From NCBI GenBank assembly GCA_964540965.1, contig CAZIOT010000016.1, positions 1 to 64,000 on the forward strand: DNA of 64,000 nucleotides. The letters run 5' to 3'. Below, piece by piece: positions 53,334 through 61,510 of the stretch. The notes under the pieces are model-generated. The model was given only the letters and a program-made list of their open reading frames with translations, was not told the origin of the DNA and did no database searches. The translations under genes were made by a program, and so were the position numbers. Position 1 is the first letter of the stretch. Every line of letters begins with the position of its first letter. The DNA comes from JADYZU01 sp964540965 (GTDB taxonomy: Bacteria > Pseudomonadota > Alphaproteobacteria > Rhodobacterales > Rhodobacteraceae).

Positions 53334-53475
53334 GCAGTAACCCTTCCAGACATGCGGCCGTGAATGCCGCCTGTCACCCGAACGTGAGGCGGACGGAAAG
53401 GTTCCCCCGCGCGGTCGACGCTTTTGCCCGGCGTGCCGCGCCGCTAGGCTGCGCCCGACCGAACCGGAGCGCAGA

Positions 53476-53757
53476 ATGTCCGACCGCAGACCCGCCGTCA
53501 CCCTTACCTATTGCACGCAATGCAACTGGATGCTGCGCACCGCCTGGATGGCGCAGGAACTGCTGTCGACCTTCGGGCAGGACATCGGATCGGTGACGCT
53601 GGTGCCGGGAACCGGCGGCATCTTCACCATTTCGGTCGATGGAGAGCAGGTCTGGGACCGCAAGGCGATTGGTGGCTTTCCCGATGTGAAACAGCTCAAG
53701 CAGATCCTGCGCGACAGGGTCTGGCCCGAGCGCGATCTGGGCCATGTCGACCGATAG
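53476..53757 (+). CDS. SelT/SelW/SelH-type thioredoxin-like protein
   Basis: The 93-residue protein has the Rdx-family redox motif CTQC (residues 13-16) within TYCTQCNWMLRTAWMAQELL, a Cys-containing form of selenoprotein W, and the close GTGGIFTISVDGEQVWDRK with GFPDVKQLKQILRD. A role in thiol redox control is inferred from the fold. Its 3' end overlaps the kinase gene by 14 bases. Confidence 0.9.
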   Translation: MSDRRPAVTLTYCTQCNWMLRTAWMAQELLSTFGQDIGSVTLVPGTGGIFTISVDGEQVWDRKAIGGFPDVKQLKQILRDRVWPERDLGHVDR

Positions 53758-54562
53758 CGGGTTCGACCCGGCGCCGTGGCTGGCGCGCTGGGGCCTGACC
53801 GCGGACGGCCCGCCAGTGGAGACTGCGGGCGCGCTGCTTTGGCCGGTCATCGCCGCCGGCCGGCCGGCAATGCTGAAACTGACCGCCGATCCGGGCGAAA
53901 TCCGCGGCATGGCGGTGCTTGAGGCCTGGCGCGGGCAGGGCGCCGTCGCGGTGCTGGCCCGCGACGGTGGCGCCCTGCTGATGCCGCGCGCCGAAGGCCA
54001 ACGGTCGCTGATCCGCATGGCGCAGGGCGGCGAGGATGGCGCGGCGACGCGCGTGCTCTGCGCCACCGCGCGCCGGCTGCACGGCAACGGCGCCTTCAGC
54101 GCCCATGCCGTGCCGCTGTCGCACTGGCTTGCCGATCTGCGCGCGGCGGCGGGGCAGGGCGGCATCCTCGCGCTGGCTGCCGGCCGTGCCGATGCCCTGA
54201 TCGCGGCCGATCCGGTGCTGCTGCACGGCGACCTGCATCATGGCAATGTGCTGGATTTCGGCCCGCACGGCTGGCTTGCCATCGACCCCAAGGGGGTGAT
54301 CGGCCCCGCGGTCTTTGACCTTGCGCCGCTGTTCAGCAATCCCGACCTTGCCGACCCCGGCACGGCGGTGGCCCGCGACAGGTTCGCCGCGCGGCTGGGA
54401 ATTGTCCTGGCCGAAACCGGCATCGACCGCGCCGCGGTTCTGGACGCGGTGCTGGTGCAGGCGGCGCTTTCGGCGGTCTGGTTCCTTGCGGACGGCGACG
54501 ATCGCGCCGCCGTGCCGCTGAGGATCGCAGAGCTGGCGGACGGGCTTGCCGGCCGCCGCTGA
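53744..54562 (+). CDS. APH(6)/hydroxyurea-type kinase-like protein
   Basis: The 272-residue protein has the aminoglycoside-phosphotransferase fold with catalytic loop LLHGDLHHGNVL (Asp and Asn) and LAIDPKGVIG with the metal-binding Asp. This fits the streptomycin 6-kinase/hydroxyurea family. Chromosomal members are often not resistance enzymes, and substrate is unknown. Start ATG 53744 overlaps the SelW-like gene. Convergent with icd, three bases apart. Confidence 0.82.
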   Translation: MSTDSGFDPAPWLARWGLTADGPPVETAGALLWPVIAAGRPAMLKLTADPGEIRGMAVLEAWRGQGAVAVLARDGGALLMPRAEGQRSLIRMAQGGEDGAATRVLCATARRLHGNGAFSAHAVPLSHWLADLRAAAGQGGILALAAGRADALIAADPVLLHGDLHHGNVLDFGPHGWLAIDPKGVIGPAVFDLAPLFSNPDLADPGTAVARDRFAARLGIVLAETGIDRAAVLDAVLVQAALSAVWFLADGDDRAAVPLRIAELADGLAGRR

Positions 54563-54565
54563 CCG

Positions 54566-55777
54566 TCAGGCCAGCGCCCGGTTCAGGTAGTCGTCGACCT
54601 TTTCCAGATAGCCCATCGTGGTCAGCCATTTCTGGTCCGGCCCGACCAGAAGCGCCAGATCCTTGGTCATGAAGCCGTCCTCGACCGTCTGCACCGTGAC
54701 CCGTTCCAGCGTCTCGGCAAAGTTCATCAGCGCCGCATTGTTGTCGAGCGTCGCGCGATGCTTGAGCCCGCCGGTCCAGGCATAGATCGAGGCGATGGAA
54801 TTGGTCGAGGTTTCCTTGCCCTTCTGGTGTTCGCGGTAATGCCGCGTCACCGTGCCATGCGCCGCCTCGGCCTCGACCGTCTTGCCATCGGGCGTCATCA
54901 GAACCGAGGTCATCAGGCCCAAGGAGCCGAACCCCTGCGCCACGGTGTCGGACTGCACGTCGCCGTCATAGTTCTTGCAGGCCCAGACATAGCCGCCCGA
55001 CCATTTCAGCGCGCTCGCCACCATGTCGTCGATCAGCCGGTGTTCGTAATGGATGCCGGCGGTCTTGAACTTATCTTCGAATTCCTCGGCATAGACCTTG
55101 GCGAACAGGTCCTTGAAGCGGCCGTCATAGGCCTTGAGGATGGTGTTCTTGGTCGACAGATACACCGGCCAGCCCTTGACCAGCCCGTAGTTGAGCGAGG
55201 CGCGGGCGAAGTCGATGATCGACTGGTCAAGGTTGTACATGCCCATGACCACGCCGGCGCCCGGCGACTGGAACACCTCGCGTTCGATGGTCTCGCCATC
55301 CTCGCCGACGAATTTCAGCGTGAGCTTGCCCTTGCCGGGAAAGCGGAAGTCGGTGGCGCGGTACTGGTCGCCAAAGGCGTGGCGGCCGACGACGATGGGC
55401 TTGGTCCAGCCGGGGACAAGACGCGGCACGTTCTTGCAGATGATCGGCTCGCGGAAGATCACGCCGCCAAGGATGTTGCGGATGGTGCCGTTCGGCGATT
55501 TCCACATCTGCTTGAGGTTGAATTCCTCGACCCGCTGTTCGTCGGGAGTGATGGTCGCGCATTTCACCCCGACGCCATATTGCGCGATGGCGTTGGCAGC
55601 ATCGACGGTGATCTGGTCGTTGGTGCGGTCACGCTCCTCGATGCCGAGGTCGTAGTATTTCAGGTCGAGGTCGAGATAGGGCAGGATCAGCTTCTTCTTG
55701 ATGAAGTCCCAGATGATCCGGGTCATCTCGTCGCCGTCGAGTTCGACGACGGGGTTGGCTACCTTGATCTTCGACAT
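54566..55777 (-). CDS. icd: NADP-dependent isocitrate dehydrogenase
   Basis: TCA-cycle enzyme converting isocitrate to 2-oxoglutarate, of the dimeric, eukaryote-like subfamily (403 residues). Seen: NPVVELDGDEMTRIIWDFIK, substrate-binding SPNGTIRNILGG, metal-binding LIDDMVASALK and NYDGDVQSDTVAQGFGSLGL, and NADP region AAHGTVTRHYREHQKG. No kinase/phosphatase AceK gene is nearby. Confidence 0.96.
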   Translation of the reverse strand: MSKIKVANPVVELDGDEMTRIIWDFIKKKLILPYLDLDLKYYDLGIEERDRTNDQITVDAANAIAQYGVGVKCATITPDEQRVEEFNLKQMWKSPNGTIRNILGGVIFREPIICKNVPRLVPGWTKPIVVGRHAFGDQYRATDFRFPGKGKLTLKFVGEDGETIEREVFQSPGAGVVMGMYNLDQSIIDFARASLNYGLVKGWPVYLSTKNTILKAYDGRFKDLFAKVYAEEFEDKFKTAGIHYEHRLIDDMVASALKWSGGYVWACKNYDGDVQSDTVAQGFGSLGLMTSVLMTPDGKTVEAEAAHGTVTRHYREHQKGKETSTNSIASIYAWTGGLKHRATLDNNAALMNFAETLERVTVQTVEDGFMTKDLALLVGPDQKWLTTMGYLEKVDDYLNRALA

Positions 55778-55913
55778 GGGGGTGGTCCTCGGGTTCGGAT
55801 TCGCTGCCGCTGTCTAGCGGAAAGCCGCGGGCGGGGGAAGGCGGTATGCGAAGGTATACCGCGCCGCTTTGCCTCAACTGCGAATGGACGGCGGCCGCGC
55901 CGCGGCGGATCGG

Positions 55914-56504
55914 TCAGGCGGTGCCGAACCAGCCGTCCAGCCGCCCGCGAAGCGCCGCCCACAGGGCCGGCGCGCCGCGGGCGACCTTGCTGCCGACGCG
56001 GGTCTCAAGCTGCTCGCGGGTGACGGCATATTCCGTCCAGGTCCCGCCACCGGCGGCGAGGTTGGCCAGCACCGGCTGCACCCGGTCGATGCTCTTGGCA
56101 AAGATCGCGTCGGGGGTGGCGGCGGCCTCGAACTCTTCCCACAGGGCGCGGAATTCGGCGGCCTGGGCGGCGGGCAGAAGGCCGAAGATGCGGTCGGCGG
56201 CGGCCTGTTCGGCGGCCAGCACATCGGCCCCGCCATGCGCCTGCCCGTTCGCGGCGTGGATCGGCGTGTCGCCGGTGTCGATTTCCACCAGATCGTGGAT
56301 CAAAAGCATGCGGATCACCCGGTCGATCCGCACCCCGGGCGCGGCCAGATCGGCCAGAACCAGCGCCGCCAGCGCGACATGCCAAGAGTGTTCGCCGGAA
56401 TTCTCGCGCCTTGTGCCGTCGCAAAGCGTCGTGGCCCGCAGAACATGGCTGAGTTTCGCGGCCTCGTGCAGGAAGGCGAGGCGGGCGGGGATAGATTCGT
56501 TCAT
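55914..56504 (-). CDS. HD-domain phosphohydrolase (YfbR-like)
   Basis: The 196-residue protein has the metal-binding HD residues: His39 in GEHSWHV, His70-Asp71 in MLLIHDLVEID, and a more C-terminal Asp. It is like YfbR/HD-2 5'-nucleotidases that act on deoxynucleoside monophosphates. The GDTPIH motif following is conserved in the group. ATG 56504; two AT-rich palindromes lie just upstream. Confidence 0.87.
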   Translation of the reverse strand: MNESIPARLAFLHEAAKLSHVLRATTLCDGTRRENSGEHSWHVALAALVLADLAAPGVRIDRVIRMLLIHDLVEIDTGDTPIHAANGQAHGGADVLAAEQAAADRIFGLLPAAQAAEFRALWEEFEAAATPDAIFAKSIDRVQPVLANLAAGGGTWTEYAVTREQLETRVGSKVARGAPALWAALRGRLDGWFGTA

Positions 56505-56521
56505 CAGCGGCCCCCGGGCAA

Positions 56522-56569
56522 TGAAATTTCTGGAAATTTCAAAGTCTTCCGGAAATTCTAGAATTTCCG
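56522..56569. repeat. Two AT-rich palindromes between minus-strand genes
   Basis: First: TGAAATTT/AAATTTCA with loop CTGG (56522-56541). Second: a 20-base perfect palindrome centred on CTAG (56550-56569; half-site CGGAAATTCT), ending one base before the upstream gene's stop. They match the palindrome at 10787 in being AT-rich, perfect and placed at a gene end. Confidence 0.65.
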
Positions 56570-56866
56570 TCAATGCCCGCCGGGATTGTCCTCGGGCGTG
56601 TCGAGGATGGGTTTCGACCCCAGTTCCACCCTGGGCCCGCCGGGGTTCTTTGGCCCCTTGGCCAGCCGGTCGGCCAGGTATTTGCGCGCCCGGCGTTCCG
56701 ACAGCCGCACCCGGATCGCCGTCATGAAGGCTTCCTGCGTCGTGGTCGAGGCCGCGCCGATCACCTTTGACACCTCGGCGATCAGCTGGTCGTCGCCCAG
56801 TTCCTCGGCGGCGGCGATGACCTCTTGCGCCAGCCGGTCGGCCAGTTCCTCGGTGATCGCGCTCAT
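56570..56866 (-). CDS. 98-residue conserved-looking protein of unknown function
   Basis: A short acidic helical N-terminal half (MSAITEELADRLAQEVIAAA) and a basic middle (MTAIRVRLSERRARKYLADR) followed by a Pro/Gly tail. No membrane segment or signal peptide. It overlaps the alpha/beta hydrolase upstream by four bases (ATGA), so translation is coupled. I cannot name a family. Confidence 0.78.
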   Translation of the reverse strand: MSAITEELADRLAQEVIAAAEELGDDQLIAEVSKVIGAASTTTQEAFMTAIRVRLSERRARKYLADRLAKGPKNPGGPRVELGSKPILDTPEDNPGGH

Positions 56867-57516
56867 CGTGACGTCTCGCCCAGACGGCGGCGGACATAAT
56901 CCTTGACCGTTCCGGTCAGGGTCTCGATATGCGGATCCTCGAAGAAATGCCCGGCACCCTCGACCACGGTATGGGTGATGGTGATGCCCTTCTGTTCGTG
57001 CAGCTTGTTGACCAGATTGACGGTATCGGCCGGCGGCGCCACCCGATCGGCCGAGCCGTTGATCACCAGCCCCGAGGACGGGCAGGGGGCAAGGAAGCTG
57101 AAATCATACATGTTCGCCGGCGGCGCGACCGAGATGAAGCCGGTGATTTCCGGCCGCCGCATCAAGAGCTGCATCCCGATCCAGGCGCCGAAGGAAAAGC
57201 CCGCCACCCAGCAATGCTTGGCGTTGGTGTTCATCGACTGGAGGTAGTCGAGCGCCGAGGCGGCATCCGACAGCTCGCCGATGCCCTGGTCGTATTCGCC
57301 CTGCGACCTTCCGACGCCGCGGAAGTTGAAGCGCAGCACGGTAAAGCCGAGGTCATGGAACGCATAGTGGAGGTTGTAGACCACCCGGTTGTTCATCGTG
57401 CCGCCGAACTGCGGATGCGGATGCAGGATGATCGCGATGGGCGCGTCGCGGTCCTTTTGCGGATGGTAACGCCCTTCGAGCCGGCCTTCGGGACCGGGAA
57501 AGATCACTTCGGGCAT
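56863..57516 (-). CDS. Alpha/beta hydrolase
   Basis: The 217-residue protein matches the short dienelactone-hydrolase-like group (YsgA/COG2945 type): oxyanion region LHPHPQFGGTMNN, nucleophile elbow GFSFGAWIG with Ser, catalytic Asp in NGSADRVAP and His in GAGHFFED. Substrate unknown. ATG 57516 is the family start; a longer form from 57528 is possible. It is divergent from iscR. Confidence 0.88.
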   Translation of the reverse strand: MPEVIFPGPEGRLEGRYHPQKDRDAPIAIILHPHPQFGGTMNNRVVYNLHYAFHDLGFTVLRFNFRGVGRSQGEYDQGIGELSDAASALDYLQSMNTNAKHCWVAGFSFGAWIGMQLLMRRPEITGFISVAPPANMYDFSFLAPCPSSGLVINGSADRVAPPADTVNLVNKLHEQKGITITHTVVEGAGHFFEDPHIETLTGTVKDYVRRRLGETSR

Positions 57517-57573
57517 CGTCACTCCCACCTGATGAAAGTCGCCGGGCTTTCTTGACGGAAAGCGTTGGCTACC

Positions 57574-57588
57574 TTAGAACGCTTCTAA
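57574..57588. promoter_or_regulatory. Irr-box/ICE-like inverted repeat upstream of iscR
   Basis: TTAGAA-CGC-TTCTAA, a perfect inverted repeat with the layout of the alphaproteobacterial ICE box. It lies 105 bases before the iscR start and 58 before the divergent hydrolase gene. Confidence 0.6.
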
Positions 57589-57692
57589 ACGCCAGGGTCT
57601 CGCCCCAGCCTGTCGGGTGCGGAGGTAATCTGCGCCGGGCATCACGTCAATGGACGGGGCAAGATTCCCGTCACGGGCCATCGGAGACGGCA

Positions 57693-58148
57693 ATGAAACT
57701 TTCGACCAAGGGGCGGTATGCGATGGTGGCACTGGCCGACCTCGCGCTGCAACCCGCGGGGGCGCTGGTCAACCTTGGCGAAATCGCCAAGCGGCAGGAC
57801 ATCTCGCTGCCCTATCTGGAGCAACTGTTCGTCAAGCTGAGGCGGGCTGATCTGGTCGAATCGACCCGCGGCCCCGGTGGCGGCTATCGCCTTGCCCGGG
57901 CGCCGGCCGAGATCCGGGTGTCCGAGATCCTGGCCGCGGTGGACGAGACGATTTCGGCGCTGCACAAGGGCGCCGGTGCCGAAGGCGCGATGTCGGGGAC
58001 GCGGGCGCAATCGCTGACCAACCGCCTGTGGGAGGGGCTGTCGGCGCATGTCTATGTCTTTCTGCACCAGACCCGGCTGTCGGATGTGGTGAAGAACCAG
58101 TTGGCGCCGTGCCCGGCGGTGCCGTCGCTGTTCGAGGTCGTCGACTAG
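57693..58148 (+). CDS. iscR: Rrf2-family regulator IscR (single-cysteine type)
   Basis: The 151-residue regulator has the winged-helix core MKLSTKGRYAMVALADLAL, ISLPYLEQLFVKLRRADLVES and RGPGGGYRLAR. E. coli IscR has three cluster-binding cysteines; here the only Cys is in LAPCPAVPS near the C-terminus. This is the form known from Rhodobacter sphaeroides, where the cluster is held by unusual ligands. ATG 57693. It heads the suf operon and probably senses iron-sulfur status. Confidence 0.93.
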   Translation: MKLSTKGRYAMVALADLALQPAGALVNLGEIAKRQDISLPYLEQLFVKLRRADLVESTRGPGGGYRLARAPAEIRVSEILAAVDETISALHKGAGAEGAMSGTRAQSLTNRLWEGLSAHVYVFLHQTRLSDVVKNQLAPCPAVPSLFEVVD

Positions 58149-58164
58149 GCGCCGGTGGAGGCCG

Positions 58165-58217
58165 CCGGGGGTTTTGCACCCCCGGACCCCCGCAGGATAT
58201 TTATGGACGAAGAATGA
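58165..58217 (+). repeat. Hairpin plus AGGATATTTATGG boundary element
   Basis: A seven-base stem CCGGGGG/CCCCCGG (58165-58185) is followed by ACCCCCGCAGGATATTTATGG and AAGAATGA. I recall very similar strings at gene ends in many Rhodobacteraceae genomes. It lies between iscR and the desulfurase. Confidence 0.5.
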
Positions 58218-58236
58218 GGCATTGGGAGTTCCTGGC

Positions 58237-59286
58237 GTGACCGCGCGCGTCTATCTTGACCACAACGCCACCATGCCGCTGCGCCCCGAGGCGCGGGCGG
58301 CGATGGCCGCGGCGATGGAGGTGACGGGCAACCCCTCATCGGTCCATGCCGAGGGGCGGGCGGCGCGCGCCGTGGTCGAGCGAGCGCGGGCGCAGGTGGC
58401 GGCGGCACTGGGCTGCGATCCGTCGGGGGTCATCTTCACCTCGGGCGCGACCGAGGCCGCCGCGGTCTTGTCGCGCTGGCCCGGCGGCGCCACGGTCGAG
58501 CCGCTGGCGCATGATGCCCTCTGGACGCATCACACCGGCGGCGACGGCGTGCTGGCCGTCGGGCTGGGCAACGGCGAGACCGGGGTGGTGGACGATTTGC
58601 CTGAGCACGGGGCCGGCCTATGGCGGCGCGGCGATCTGGCCGGACGGGCGCTGCTGCTGGATGCCACGCAAGCCTTGGGCCGCCTGCCGTTTTCCTTTGC
58701 CTGGAGCGGGGCGGATGCCGCTGTGATCTCGGCGCACAAGCTGGGCGGACCGAAGGGGGTCGGCGCCCTGATCCTGAAGCCCGGCATCGACATCGTGCCC
58801 CTGCAGCGCGGTGGCGGGCAGGAAATGGGCCGCCGCTCGGGCACCGAGAATGTCATCGGCATCGCCGGTTTCGGGGCCGCGGCCGAGGCGGCGGAACGTG
58901 ACCTTGCGTCGGGTTCCTGGGAACGCATTGCCGCCTTGCGCGATTTGCTGGAAGCGGCCATTGCAGCCGCCGAATCTGCGACTATTTTTGTCGGGAAAGG
59001 CGGGGCGCGGCTGCCCAACACCAGCCTGATGCTGACCCCCGGCTGGAAGGGTGAGACGCAGGTGATGGCGATGGATCTGGCGGGTTTTGCGGTTTCCGCC
59101 GGATCCGCCTGCTCGAGCGGCAAGGTCCGGGTCAGCCGGGTGCTGCGGGCGATGGGGTTTGACGAGGTCGAGGCGGGATCGGCGATCCGGGTCTCGCTGG
59201 GCCTTGGGACCACGGAAGAGGATGTGCTGCGCTTTGCCGGGGCGTGGTGCGCGAAACGCAGGACGGCCAAAGGCCGCGCGGCATGA
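58237..59286 (+). CDS. iscS: Cysteine desulfurase (IscS/NifS-like)
   Basis: PLP enzyme that takes sulfur from cysteine for cluster assembly. The 349-residue protein starts VYLDHNATMPLRPEARAAM, has the PLP lysine in SAHKLGGPKGVGAL and the reactive Cys in SAGSACSSGKVRVS. It is shorter than E. coli IscS. GTG 58237 with GGGAG upstream is chosen; the frame is open before it. The product probably serves SufBCD; SufE or SufS may lie beyond the window. Confidence 0.9.
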   Translation: MTARVYLDHNATMPLRPEARAAMAAAMEVTGNPSSVHAEGRAARAVVERARAQVAAALGCDPSGVIFTSGATEAAAVLSRWPGGATVEPLAHDALWTHHTGGDGVLAVGLGNGETGVVDDLPEHGAGLWRRGDLAGRALLLDATQALGRLPFSFAWSGADAAVISAHKLGGPKGVGALILKPGIDIVPLQRGGGQEMGRRSGTENVIGIAGFGAAAEAAERDLASGSWERIAALRDLLEAAIAAAESATIFVGKGGARLPNTSLMLTPGWKGETQVMAMDLAGFAVSAGSACSSGKVRVSRVLRAMGFDEVEAGSAIRVSLGLGTTEEDVLRFAGAWCAKRRTAKGRAA

Positions 59287-59300
59287 CGGAAGGAAATGCG

Positions 59301-60809
59301 ATGAACGCAATCGACCAGATCGAGGTCCGCGACGGCGTGGACGAAGCCACCGTTGCCGCCGTCCACAAGTTGTCGGGCAAATACAAATACGGCTGGGAGA
59401 CCGAGATCGAGACGGATTACGCCCCGATCGGCGTCAATCCCGATATCGTGCGGCTCATCTCGAAAAAGAACGGCGAGCCGGAATGGATGACCGACTGGCG
59501 CCTCGCCGCCTTTTCCCGCTGGGAGAAGATGGAAGAGCCGAAATGGGCGATGCTGAATTACCCCGAGATCGACTTTCAGGGCCAGTATTACTATGCCCGG
59601 CCGAAAAGCATGGCGGTCAAGCCCAAATCCCTGGACGAGGTCGACCCGAAACTGCTTGCCACCTACAAGAAATTGGGCATTCCGCTGAAGGAACAGATGA
59701 TCCTGGCCGGGGTCGAGGATCAGCCCGAGCGCAAGGTCGCCGTCGATGCCGTGTTCGATTCGGTCAGTGTCGGCACCACCTTCAAGGAGGAATTGAAGAA
59801 GGCCGGCGTGATCTTCTGCCCGATTTCCGAGGCGATCCGCGATTATCCCGATCTGGTGAAGAAATACCTGGGTAGCGTCGTGCCGCCCAGTGACAATTTC
59901 TATGCGACGCTGAATTCGGCAGTGTTTTCCGACGGCTCCTTTGTCTATGTGCCGCCCGGCGTGCGCTGCCCGATGGAACTTTCGACCTATTTCCGCATCA
60001 ATGCCGAAAACACCGGGCAATTCGAACGCACGCTGATCATCGCCGACAAGGGGTCTTACGTCAGCTATCTCGAGGGCTGCACCGCGCCCAAGCGCGACAC
60101 GGCGCAACTTCATGCCGCGGTGGTGGAAATCATCATCGAGGAAGATGCCGAGGTGAAATATTCCACCGTCCAGAACTGGTATCCGGGCGACGAGGAAGGG
60201 CGCGGTGGCATCTACAATTTCGTCACCAAGCGGGCCGATTGCCGCGGTGACCGCGCCAAGGTGATGTGGACGCAGGTTGAAACCGGATCGGCGATCACCT
60301 GGAAATATCCGTCCTGCATCCTGCGCGGCGATGACAGCCAGGGCGAATTCTATTCCATCGCCATCGCCAACAACATGCAGCAGGCCGATACCGGCACCAA
60401 GATGACGCATCTGGGCAAGCGCACGAAATCGCGCATCGTGTCCAAGGGGATTTCGGCCGGCAAGGCGCAGAACACCTATCGCGGGCTGGTGTCGATGCAT
60501 CCGCGGGCGAAGGAAAGCCGCAATTACACGCAATGCGACAGCCTGCTGATCGGCGATCAATGCGGCGCCCATACCGTGCCTTACATCGAGGTGCGCAACA
60601 ATTCGTCAAAGGCGGAACACGAGGCCACGACATCGAAGATCGCCGAGGACCAGTTGTTCTATTGCCGTTCGCGCGGGATGAGCGAGGAAGAGGCGGTGGC
60701 GCTTGTCGTCAATGGTTTCTGCAAGGAGGTGTTGCAGGCCCTGCCGATGGAATTCGCCATCGAGGCGCAGCAACTGGTGGCGATTTCGCTGGAGGGGAGC
60801 GTTGGGTAA
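59301..60809 (+). CDS. sufB: Fe-S assembly scaffold protein SufB
   Basis: Part of the SufBC2D scaffold on which clusters are built. The 502-residue protein has the SufB core: VYVPPGVRCPMELSTYFRIN, SYLEGCTAPKRDTAQLHAAV, VKYSTVQNWYPGD, and CDSLLIGDQCGAHTVPYIEV with the conserved Cys. ATG 59301 has GGAAGGA upstream; ATG 59283 is a possible earlier start. Its last eight bases overlap the next small gene. Confidence 0.95.
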   Translation: MNAIDQIEVRDGVDEATVAAVHKLSGKYKYGWETEIETDYAPIGVNPDIVRLISKKNGEPEWMTDWRLAAFSRWEKMEEPKWAMLNYPEIDFQGQYYYARPKSMAVKPKSLDEVDPKLLATYKKLGIPLKEQMILAGVEDQPERKVAVDAVFDSVSVGTTFKEELKKAGVIFCPISEAIRDYPDLVKKYLGSVVPPSDNFYATLNSAVFSDGSFVYVPPGVRCPMELSTYFRINAENTGQFERTLIIADKGSYVSYLEGCTAPKRDTAQLHAAVVEIIIEEDAEVKYSTVQNWYPGDEEGRGGIYNFVTKRADCRGDRAKVMWTQVETGSAITWKYPSCILRGDDSQGEFYSIAIANNMQQADTGTKMTHLGKRTKSRIVSKGISAGKAQNTYRGLVSMHPRAKESRNYTQCDSLLIGDQCGAHTVPYIEVRNNSSKAEHEATTSKIAEDQLFYCRSRGMSEEEAVALVVNGFCKEVLQALPMEFAIEAQQLVAISLEGSVG

Positions 60810-61173
60810 TCCGTTTGCGATGTTCGACGGGCTGGCAATGCGTCTTGGTCCGATTGCTTGCCTTGTGGTCGGGTTCTGCCTTGGCGGTGCCTTCGGCGCG
60901 GCGCTGACCTTGGGAGATGAGGGAAATATGGTGGTGTTCGGGATCGGCATCGCCGGATTTATTCTGACAGGGCTTCTTTTCGGTCGGGCTATTCTAGGTC
61001 TGATCCGGCAGTCGTTCCGCGATGGTGACCCGATGTTCATGAACCGCGGGCGCCGCGCCGTCTTTTCGTCCTTCTGGGCGAGGCCGCCGCTTGTCCTTAC
61101 CTGGGCAATGATCGGGGGCGTTTTGCTGGGTGCCCTGAGCCTTGATGCCCTCGGTTTCGGAACGCAGCCGTGA
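60802..61173 (+). CDS. Membrane protein of unknown function inside the suf operon
   Basis: Three hydrophobic segments: MRLGPIACLVVGFCLGGAFG, VFGIGIAGFILTGLLFGRAI and LTWAMIGGVLLGALSLDAL. TTG 60802 has a strong GGAGGGG element and overlaps sufB by eight bases; ATG 60820 lacks a ribosome site. About 123 residues from TTG. No family recognised. Being embedded in suf suggests only shared regulation. Confidence 0.72.
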   Translation: MGNPFAMFDGLAMRLGPIACLVVGFCLGGAFGAALTLGDEGNMVVFGIGIAGFILTGLLFGRAILGLIRQSFRDGDPMFMNRGRRAVFSSFWARPPLVLTWAMIGGVLLGALSLDALGFGTQP

Positions 61174-61198
61174 GACGGTTGCAGAAGAGGAAAAGGTT

Positions 61199-61510
61199 AT
61201 GATCGTCACCACCACCCCGACCGTCGAAGGCCGACCCGCGCGCCAATACCTTGGTATCGTCACCGGCGAGGCGATCCTTGGTGCCAATATCTTTCGCGAT
61301 CTTTTTGCCGGCATCCGCGACATCGTTGGCGGGCGGTCGGCGGCCTATGAGGAGGAACTGGGCAAGGCGCGGCGCACCGCGCTGGCCGAGATGCAGGAGG
61401 CGGCGCAAAGGCTCGGCGCGGATGCCGTGGTCGGCGTCGATCTCGATTATGAGGTCATCAACAACATGCTGATGGTCTCGGCCTCTGGAACGGCGGTGAA
61501 GCTTGGCTGA
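61199..61510 (+). CDS. YbjQ family protein
   Basis: A soluble 103-residue protein of the YbjQ/UPF0145 family, thought to form pentamers: MIVTTTPTVEGRPARQYLGI, IVTGEAILGANIFRDLFAGI, GGRSAAYEEEL and LGADAVVGVDLDYEVI. The biochemical role is unknown; the domain has been called heavy-metal-binding without firm evidence. ATG 61199 follows AGAGGA. Confidence 0.9.
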   Translation: MIVTTTPTVEGRPARQYLGIVTGEAILGANIFRDLFAGIRDIVGGRSAAYEEELGKARRTALAEMQEAAQRLGADAVVGVDLDYEVINNMLMVSASGTAVKLG

